Shown: positions 23,513-30,500 of the stretch, piece after piece
Numbering within the stretch: position 1 is the first letter of the stretch
How the letters are laid out: each line of letters opens with the position of its first letter
From: Rhodothermia bacterium
GTDB taxonomy: Bacteria; Bacteroidota; Rhodothermia; Rhodothermales; JAAAOL01
Direction: 5' to 3'
Length of the DNA: 39,243 nt
Assembly (NCBI GenBank): GCA_030428385.1
Contig: JAUIDY010000054.1
Location: forward strand, 1-39,243
Made by a program: the position numbers and the translations under genes
The notes under the pieces: model-generated
What the model saw: only the letters and a program-made list of their open reading frames with translations
Database searches by the model: none
Told to the model about the DNA's origin: nothing

Positions 23513-25219
23513 ATGACTCCCAACTCCTCCTTCGATGTCGTCGTGATAGGCGGTGGACCGCATGGCATAACCTATGCCTCATGGCTCAAAAAATGGCGTC
23601 CCGAAACCCGCATCGCCATCGTCGAGCGGCTCGCTACGCCGGGTTACAAAGTGGGCGAAAGCCTGCTGTCCACCGCCACGCGCAGCTTCGTCTCGATGGG
23701 GCTGTCGATGGGGGTCATGCGGCGGCTGTTCAGCAACAAGGCAGGCATCCGCTTCTGGTGGACGGAGCCGTATACGAACGCCCTGCACCGCCACCTCGAC
23801 GTGGTGGACATCGAAGAGACGTTTCAGGTGGAGCGGCGCGTCCTCGACCTCGCCCTCCAGGAAACTGCCCGTCGCAAAGGCATCACCCTGCTGACGGGCA
23901 CCCGGGTCAACCTGAAGAAGTCGGACCTCCGCAGCGAAACCAAACAGATCGCGTGCGACGGCCCCGATGGTCCGTTTACGCTCTCCTGCAGGATGGTGTG
24001 TGACGCCAGCGGCCCCGCCTCCATCTTGTCGCGCCACCTCGGGCTGTATCGCAAAGCCCCGGAAGCCCACCAGACGTTCAGCACCCATTCCTATTTCGCG
24101 TATTTCAAGCCTAAAAAATCCGTCCCGGTGCCTTTCTGGGATGAGCCTGCTACCCGCCACCTGTGCTTTCCCGGCGGCTGGGGCTGGGTGATCCGCATGA
24201 CCTCGTGGGACCAGACGCCCGACGAAAACCTGCGGCAGATGGTGAACCACCTGCTGGATCAGGGCGAGGCTCCTGACGCGGCGTTGCCGTCGCGCCATGC
24301 CCTGGCCGCGCAGTTTGGTGCCACGCACGAACCGCTCGTCAGCATCGGCTTCACCGTCCGCGCCGACCGCGACACCGCCACCGGGCGCGACGTCCGGGCT
24401 GCCTTTGAGCATTACGTCCAAAAACATCCCGCTATCGCCGAGATTATGCAGCACTACGAGCTGGTGGAGACGCCGTATGGCAAGCCGACGCCCTACATGG
24501 CCTTTCGCAACCTCGTGCACGACAGCAAGCGCGTGGCGGGCCAGGGTTGGTGCATCGTGGGTGATGCCGCCGCGTTCGTCAACCCCCTGTTTTCGCCCGG
24601 GATGAACCTCGGCAGTGGCAGTTGCTACCTGGCCGCGCAGGCCACCGTCGATGCCCTCGATCAAGACATCCCCACGGCAAAACCCTTTGCCGACTACGAG
24701 CAGTACATGCGCGACATTTACGAAGCCGTACTCGCCGAGACCGACCTCTACTACCGCGCCTTCGACCACATCGACACGTACGAATGGGCGCTCTTGCTCA
24801 AGATTTTCTTCGGCGCGGCGGACGTCATCACCCGCGACGATGTGTACACCGCATCCGATCCGTACGTCCACGACCTGCTCAACCCGGCCTTTCGGGAGCG
24901 CGTGGATGCCGCCCGCACGATGCTATATGAAGCCGAACTGACGGGCACGCCCGTTTCGAAGGTTGCGCCCTTTGTGCGCAGCATCATCGAGCCCTTTGTG
25001 AAGGGGCGCCTCCGCGAACCCGCCGTGCAAGCCCTGCGCCTGGGCGACGTGTTCAGCGAGTACACCGCCCTCGGCGACCGCGTGGCCCACAAGCACCGCC
25101 ATCGCCCCGAACTGAGCTTCGACGCCTGTGACACCTGCGCCGAACACAAAGACGCCAACCTTTCGCTCTGCCCCATTTGTGGCGCTGAGACCGCCGCGAC
25201 CCACCGCACTGCGGCCTGA
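23513..25219 (+). CDS. Halogenase-like FAD-dependent oxidoreductase with four-Cys tail
   Basis: The 568-residue product has a Rossmann FAD motif VVIGGGPHG (9-17), the VGESLL segment (47-52) typical of flavin-dependent halogenases and related monooxygenases, and the second FAD motif CIVGDAAAFVNPLFSPGMNLG (347-367 region). The halogenase signature WxWxIP appears as WGWVIR (223-228), with Arg in place of Pro. The C-terminus carries CDTC (539-542) and CPIC (553-556), a zinc-ribbon or rubredoxin-like four-Cys pattern not usual for the family. The ATG at 23513 is chosen because upstream in-frame starts add non-homologous sequence. It heads an operon with an OsmC protein and a methyltransferase, suggesting modification of an aromatic or lipid metabolite. 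Halogenation itself is unproven. Confidence 0.85.
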   Translation: MTPNSSFDVVVIGGGPHGITYASWLKKWRPETRIAIVERLATPGYKVGESLLSTATRSFVSMGLSMGVMRRLFSNKAGIRFWWTEPYTNALHRHLDVVDIEETFQVERRVLDLALQETARRKGITLLTGTRVNLKKSDLRSETKQIACDGPDGPFTLSCRMVCDASGPASILSRHLGLYRKAPEAHQTFSTHSYFAYFKPKKSVPVPFWDEPATRHLCFPGGWGWVIRMTSWDQTPDENLRQMVNHLLDQGEAPDAALPSRHALAAQFGATHEPLVSIGFTVRADRDTATGRDVRAAFEHYVQKHPAIAEIMQHYELVETPYGKPTPYMAFRNLVHDSKRVAGQGWCIVGDAAAFVNPLFSPGMNLGSGSCYLAAQATVDALDQDIPTAKPFADYEQYMRDIYEAVLAETDLYYRAFDHIDTYEWALLLKIFFGAADVITRDDVYTASDPYVHDLLNPAFRERVDAARTMLYEAELTGTPVSKVAPFVRSIIEPFVKGRLREPAVQALRLGDVFSEYTALGDRVAHKHRHRPELSFDACDTCAEHKDANLSLCPICGAETAATHRTAA

Positions 25220-25247
25220 CCTGACCCTTTTAACCCGAGATAAACCG

Positions 25248-25772
25248 ATGAACCCGACCCACGCTGTCATTAAAGACGCCCTCGAACGCAAAATCCGGCT
25301 GCTCAAGCATCGCCCGAGCATTGCCCAAGGGACCGCCACGTCACGCACAACGCTGAAAGAAGGCATGGTCTGCGACGTGGAAGAAGGCCGCTGGCAGGTG
25401 CGACTCGACATCAGCCCGAAGTCGGGCGGCACCGGGAGCGCGCCCGACCCGGGCGTCTTCGGACGCGCCGCGCTCGGAAGCTGCATGGCGATGACCTACC
25501 AGCGCTGGGCCATCCTGCTCGATATTCCCGTCGACGCCATCACGGTGGAGGTGCAGGCCGACTACGACGCACAGGGGCAATACGACCTGGCTCCCGTGCC
25601 CATCAGCTACACCGCCGTGCGGGTGCATGTCACCATCGACAGCCCCGCCTCCGACGACGATTTGCAGTACCTCTTGGACTTTGCCGATGCGCATTGTCCG
25701 TACCTCGATGTGTTCCGCCGCGCCTTGCCGGTGGAGCGCACCGTTTCACTCACGACCTCAACCTCGATATAG
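25248..25772 (+). CDS. OsmC-family peroxide reductase
   Basis: The 174-residue protein is an OsmC/Ohr-type thiol peroxidase. The peroxidatic Cys79 is in GRAALGSCMAMTY and the resolving Cys150 is in DAHCPYLDVF, so both catalytic cysteines are present. The N-terminal 45 residues carry an extra basic helix (DALERKIRLLKHRP). The family reduces organic hydroperoxides with dithiols in the cytoplasm. The start at 25248 is 28 bases after the FAD-enzyme stop; the longer frame from 25128 would overlap that gene. Its place in the operon suggests it copes with peroxide formed by the upstream flavoenzyme. Its stop lies two bases before the methyltransferase start. Confidence 0.87.
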   Translation: MNPTHAVIKDALERKIRLLKHRPSIAQGTATSRTTLKEGMVCDVEEGRWQVRLDISPKSGGTGSAPDPGVFGRAALGSCMAMTYQRWAILLDIPVDAITVEVQADYDAQGQYDLAPVPISYTAVRVHVTIDSPASDDDLQYLLDFADAHCPYLDVFRRALPVERTVSLTTSTSI

Positions 25773-25774
25773 CT

Positions 25775-26593
25775 ATGACTCCGCAACTACAACGCCGCGT
25801 GCAGCGCTACGGCTGGGACCACGCGATGCCCCACTACGAAAACGGCTGGAAACAGCAACTCGCTCCGTCGCAAGAGCGCCTGCTGGCCCTCGCCAACCTC
25901 GACGCCTTCGAGCGGGTGCTGGATGTCGCCTGTGGCACCGGCCTCATCACCTTCCCCGCTGCCGAACAGGTTGGCCCCGGCGGCAAAGTGTTCGCCACCG
26001 ACATTTCCGACAAGATGGTGGACTTCGTCAAGCAGGAAGCCCGCCGCCGCAAGCTGGGGCAAGTCGTCGCAAAGCGCGCCGAAGCCGAGCAGCTGAACAT
26101 GCCTGCGCACTGCTTCGATGCCGTCCTGTGCTCCCTGGGACTGATGTATGTCCCTGACCCGATGCAGGCGCTTTCCCAGATGCTCCAGGTGGTGTGTCCC
26201 GGTGGGCGGGTGGTGGCCTCCGTGTGGGGCGCCCGTGCTCATTGCGGGTGGTCGGGCATCTTCCCCGTGGTGGACGCCCGCGTGAACACCGATGTGTGTC
26301 CGCTGTTTTTCCAACTGGGGACGCAGGACCTCTTGGCCCAGGCGTTCACCCAAACCGGATTCACGCAGGTGATCAGCGAGCGTATCTCCACGCTGCTGCA
26401 CTACCCCAACGCCGAGGCGGCGTGCTTTGCCGCCTTCGTGGCCGGTCCCGTGGCCATGGCCTATGCCCGCTTCGACGAACAAACGCGCGCTGAAGCCAAG
26501 GCCGACTACCTCGCTACCATCGAGCAATACCGCCAGGGTACGGGCTATGCCATTCCCGGCGAGTTTGTAGTGGTGCGGGGCATCAAACCATAA
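25775..26593 (+). CDS. Class I SAM-dependent methyltransferase (UbiE/Methyltransf_11-like)
   Basis: This 272-residue enzyme has SAM motif I VLDVACGTGLIT (48-59), the acidic end of strand 2 in VFATDIS (72-78), motif II around FDAVLCSLGLMYVPDP (114-129), and the post-II PGGRVVASVW segment (143-152). The spacing is typical of UbiE-like small-molecule methyltransferases; the acceptor is not evident. ATG 25775 follows the OsmC stop by two bases, and the longer frame from 25694 would overlap OsmC, so the short start is used. It is the last gene of the three-gene operon and is followed after 26 bases by a strong terminator. Confidence 0.88.
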   Translation: MTPQLQRRVQRYGWDHAMPHYENGWKQQLAPSQERLLALANLDAFERVLDVACGTGLITFPAAEQVGPGGKVFATDISDKMVDFVKQEARRRKLGQVVAKRAEAEQLNMPAHCFDAVLCSLGLMYVPDPMQALSQMLQVVCPGGRVVASVWGARAHCGWSGIFPVVDARVNTDVCPLFFQLGTQDLLAQAFTQTGFTQVISERISTLLHYPNAEAACFAAFVAGPVAMAYARFDEQTRAEAKADYLATIEQYRQGTGYAIPGEFVVVRGIKP

Positions 26594-26619
26594 CGGAGGA
26601 TCAACGAAGGGGTGTTCGG

Positions 26620-26655
26620 AAAGGGTCTGGTAGTATGGCTACCAGACCCTTTCTT
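26620..26655 (+). terminator. Rho-independent terminator of the FAD-enzyme operon
   Basis: A perfect 14-bp stem, AAAGGGTCTGGTAG (26620-26633) and its complement (26639-26652), closes a five-base TATGG loop and runs into TTTCTT. It lies just downstream of the methyltransferase stop and should end the three-gene plus-strand operon. Confidence 0.85.
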
Positions 26656-26784
26656 GCGGTGGGTCTTGCGTGTTTTTACGAAAGCCCTTTGGGGAAACGC
26701 TCCCCGATTGCGTCATGATAGACAACAGCCTTCCAACCGAAGGCGCAACCCCTCGAAAACGGAACCCCCTTTGAGGTATAGATC

Positions 26785-27489
26785 ATGACCAACCGCTTCT
26801 ACATAACCCCTCGCTTTTCCCTGTGTCTGATGTGTTGTTTGGTGCTGGTGCTCACCGGCTGCGATATGCCGTCCAGCTATACCGATGAACGAGAACCCTC
26901 CGTCAATCTGACGAACCCGATCACGGTGCCGTTTTTTATCACCAACGGGTATGGCACCACCCCAACACAGCCCAGCAGCTATGTTTACGAAAGCCGCACG
27001 GAAACGCCCGTGAAATCACCGGATGGTACCCACCTGACCTGGGCCGACTTTAGCACCGTACAGGGCACGGCGCAGGTGGAATGCCGGGCCAATGGCACCT
27101 TCATCGAAGTGGAACTGACGGGCCTGATACCCAACGGCGTGTACACCCTCTGGAATGTCACCTTCAATGCGCCCGGGATGGATCCGTCGAAAGAGATGCT
27201 TAACATCAACGGCATGGGCGTAGTGGGGCCTGCCGATGGCTCCGAAAACGGCTTCATGGCGTCGGCGCAGGGCACGGCCCGGATCTCGACAACCACGGCG
27301 GGCGGTACCCTTTCGATGGTGGGGGACATGGGCCATTGTGCCTTAACCGACGAAGCGGAGTGGCACCTGGTGGGTTCGTACCACCTCGACCAGCAGACCC
27401 ACGGCCCCGACCTGGGACCTCCGGGGACGGCGGTGGAGCAGTTCGGCTTCATCTACAAGCGCCGGTCGATCCTGACAGCGCCCATGTAA
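26785..27489 (+). CDS. Lipoprotein of unknown function
   Basis: The 234-residue protein begins with a lipoprotein signal; the lipobox LTGC places the lipidated Cys at 26, and MPSS follows, so it is probably sent to the outer membrane or periplasm. The rest (about 60-230) looks beta-rich, with segments VECRANGTFIEVELTGLIPNG, YTLWNVTFNAPG and WHLVGSYHLD. The pattern faintly resembles secreted beta-sandwich (CHRD-like) domains, but I do not recognise a family. There are no membrane helices after the signal. It is monocistronic: a terminator precedes it and another hairpin follows, and the next gene converges. Confidence 0.75.
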   Translation: MTNRFYITPRFSLCLMCCLVLVLTGCDMPSSYTDEREPSVNLTNPITVPFFITNGYGTTPTQPSSYVYESRTETPVKSPDGTHLTWADFSTVQGTAQVECRANGTFIEVELTGLIPNGVYTLWNVTFNAPGMDPSKEMLNINGMGVVGPADGSENGFMASAQGTARISTTTAGGTLSMVGDMGHCALTDEAEWHLVGSYHLDQQTHGPDLGPPGTAVEQFGFIYKRRSILTAPM

Positions 27490-27508
27490 AGCGTCCGAGA
27501 GATGAGTG

Positions 27509-27544
27509 ACGGCGCAGCGGGTTTTGTCCTCGTTGCGCCGTTTT
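27509..27544 (+). terminator. Terminator after the lipoprotein gene
   Basis: ACGGCGCAGCG (27509-27519) pairs with CGTTGCGCCGT (27531-27541), 11 bp with one G-U, and is followed by TTTT within 27541-27544. It lies 20 bases after the lipoprotein stop and between two convergent genes, fitting a plus-strand terminator. Confidence 0.75.
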
Positions 27545-27570
27545 GCGTTGGCATTTCGTTCCTTACGCCT

Positions 27571-30500
27571 CTACATACGCTGGATGAGTTCTTGAAAGCG
27601 CGGGTTGTCGCGCAACGGGTCCATGTCGGGGTCATGCTCCACCCATTCGCGGTGGGCGATGCCCTGGTCAATGGCCCGTTCGAGGCAGTCGAGGGCGCGT
27701 TCCAGGGCGCCAGCCCTGGCAAAGCCACACGCTGCATTCCACATCACGGTCGGATTTTCGGGACCCAGGGCGAGGGCGCGTTCGATGTAGGCGAGGCCTT
27801 GTTCTTTTTCGCCCAGGCGGATGAGGGTGCTGCCGCCCAGGTAGAGCGCGCGCAAGTTGTCTGGGTTGAACTCCAGGTGGCGTTCAACCCGCTGCAAGCT
27901 GCGTTTTCGTTGGGCCTGGGCAAGGTCTTTGGCATCCAGCGCTTCATACACCAGCGCGAGCAAGGAGGCCGACTGGAACTCGCGCGGGTCCAGTTCCGAG
28001 GCTTCCTTAAAATGAACGGCGGCCTGCTCGTATTTGCCCTGCTTAAAAGAGAGGCGGGCATAGAAGTAGTGGGCGTCGTACAGCTTCGGGTTGATGGTGA
28101 CGGCTTCCTGCAGCGCAGCCTCGGCGGCATGATATTCCCCGGCCAGGTCCAAGGCCAAGCCCCGTGCCACGTGCGACTCGGCGAGGTGGGGTGCGAGAGA
28201 GAGGGTGTGCTGGCTGATTTTCATGGCTTTCTGTGCCGTCTCCGCCGATGCCTGCACCCATTTGTCACGGAAATAATAGACATAGACACACGCGGCATGG
28301 GCGGGCGCATAGGTTGGGTCAATGTCGATGGCGCGGGCAAACAGCCGCAGCGCATGTTCCAGGTCATCGACGTTGGTTTCATACAGAAACTGCCGCCCTT
28401 TGAGGTAATATTCGTACGCCTCCACATGGGTGGGCGTGCTCTGATGGAGCGCATCCCGGTCGTCGGGCGTGAGCATGCCGCGTAGCATCCGGGCGGTGTG
28501 TTCGGCAATCTCGTCCTGCACCGCAAAGATGTCGGCCACCTCGCGGTCGTACCGCTCCGACCAGCGGTGGTAACCGTCGGCGGTGTTGATCAACTGGACC
28601 GTGATGCGCAGCTGGTTGCCGGCTTTGCGCACGCTGCCTTCGAGCACCGTATCTACGTTCAACTGCTCACCGATGGCGCGGATGTCGAGGGTGGCGTCCT
28701 TAAACAAAAACGACGACGTGCGAGAGGCCACCTGCAGCCCTTCGAGGCGGGTTAAGGCGTTGATGATTTCCTCGGCGACGCCCTCGCAGAAATACCCCTG
28801 GTCGCGGGCGGGGCTCATGTCAGAAAACGGGAGGACGGCAATGGAGGGGATGATAGGCTCGGTGGGAAGGGCATCAAGGACGGTGCGGGCGTTGACGAGG
28901 TCGGGCGTGTCGAAGCCTTCGGTAAACCAGGCATAGAGGGGGACCAGCACCGCACGGGCGCCTTCGGCCTGACCTTGCCGGTGCATCCAGGTGGCGAGGC
29001 TGGTGGCAGCCCGCAACTCCATCGTCTTCGACCGCTGCAACTGGGCCACCGCGATGGCTTCGCGGTAGGCAGCCACGGCCACGGCGGGCTGATGGGTTTC
29101 CTGCAGCACTCCTTGCAGGCGGTGGAGTTCAGCCTTGTAGAAATAGCGCCGGAAGTTGCCCAGTTCATCCAGGGCTTCTTGGAGGGCGAGCAGTCCTTCG
29201 GGCGTGCGTCCGGCATGGTGCAGGGCCTCGGCGAGGAGGCCCAGGTAATAGGGGCGGTCCATGCGGGCCCCGTTGCGTTCACAGTGTGCCATCCCCTCCT
29301 GTATCAGGCGCACCCCTTCGTCGGCTTGTTTCTGGTCGGCGCCGTCGTCGCAGGCCATCGCCCAGCCCTGCAGAATGCTGCCGGTGGCGACCCGGTAGGG
29401 AAACCCCTGGCGCTCGGCCACGGCGATAGTGGCATCGGCCCATTCGCGGGTGAGGCGTACTTCGCCCCGGCACTGATAAAAGACCGCCGCCTGCTCTTGT
29501 ACATGGGCGAGGTTGTAGAGGTGGTCGGGGTTTTGGTTGAGATGCAGCGCGTGCTCGAATTGTACCAGGGCTTGGTCGGGGTAGCCCAGAAACCAGTGCG
29601 ACAGCGCCCCCCACGTGAGGCACGAGATGCCGGGGTTGTCGCCCATAAAAGCGCTGAGGGCATCGTGTTTTTGGGGATTAAACAGGGTCAGTCCTTGCTC
29701 GGCGTGCTCCAGGGCACGGGCAAAGCGGCCCTGATGAAACAGCGAGCAGGCGAGCAGTTCATGGGCTTCCAGAATCATGGGGCCTTCCGGCGTCAGCAAG
29801 CGCTCTGTTGCGATCTTCTCCGAGCGATCGAACTGACCTTGCAACTCATACAGGCTGGCCAGTGCCTGAATGATGCCCGGTTGCTGGGGAGGATTATCCA
29901 ACTGGCTGCACAGCACATCGGCGCGGAGGAAGGCCGCTTCGGCATCGGGGGCGGCCCAGCCTTTGGTGAGGATCAGGATGGGCCCCAGGAGCGCTTGCAG
30001 CTTTAGTTCGAGTTCCAGGCGCACCGTATCCTGTGGCAGGTTTTCGAGTAAGGCAAACCCTTGCTCCAGGTGGTCGACGGCTTCCGGGTGGGCACTGCGG
30101 CGCATGGCTTGCCGGGCCGCCGCATACAGGTGCGTCACCGCATGCGCGAACTCGCGTCCACGGATGAAGTGCAGGGCCAGTTCGGCCGCATGTTGAGCCA
30201 CCTCATCGGCATAAGCCGTCTCCAGCCGATGGCCCACAAGCCGGTGCCAGCGGACCCGTCGGGCCGGCGGGATCTGTTGGTACAGCACTTCTTGATAAAG
30301 GGCATGCGTGAAGGCGTAACGCCCCGTCAGGGTGCCGTCCGGCCAGTCGGCAGTGCCGCGGCTGCGCAAGAACCGCCGCCGTTGGACCAGCGCTTCACAC
30401 CGGGCTTCTATAGTTTCTTCCGTGTGGTGCAGCAGCGGGGCGACGGCAGCGGCCGAGAACCCCACGCCTACGATGCTGGCGGCTTCCAGCACGTCCCGGT

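Noticed and set aside
23579-24871. A 430-residue minus-strand frame over the FAD-enzyme gene
   Set aside because: The FAD motifs are on the plus strand; the opposite frame is low-complexity and Gly/Val/Arg-rich.
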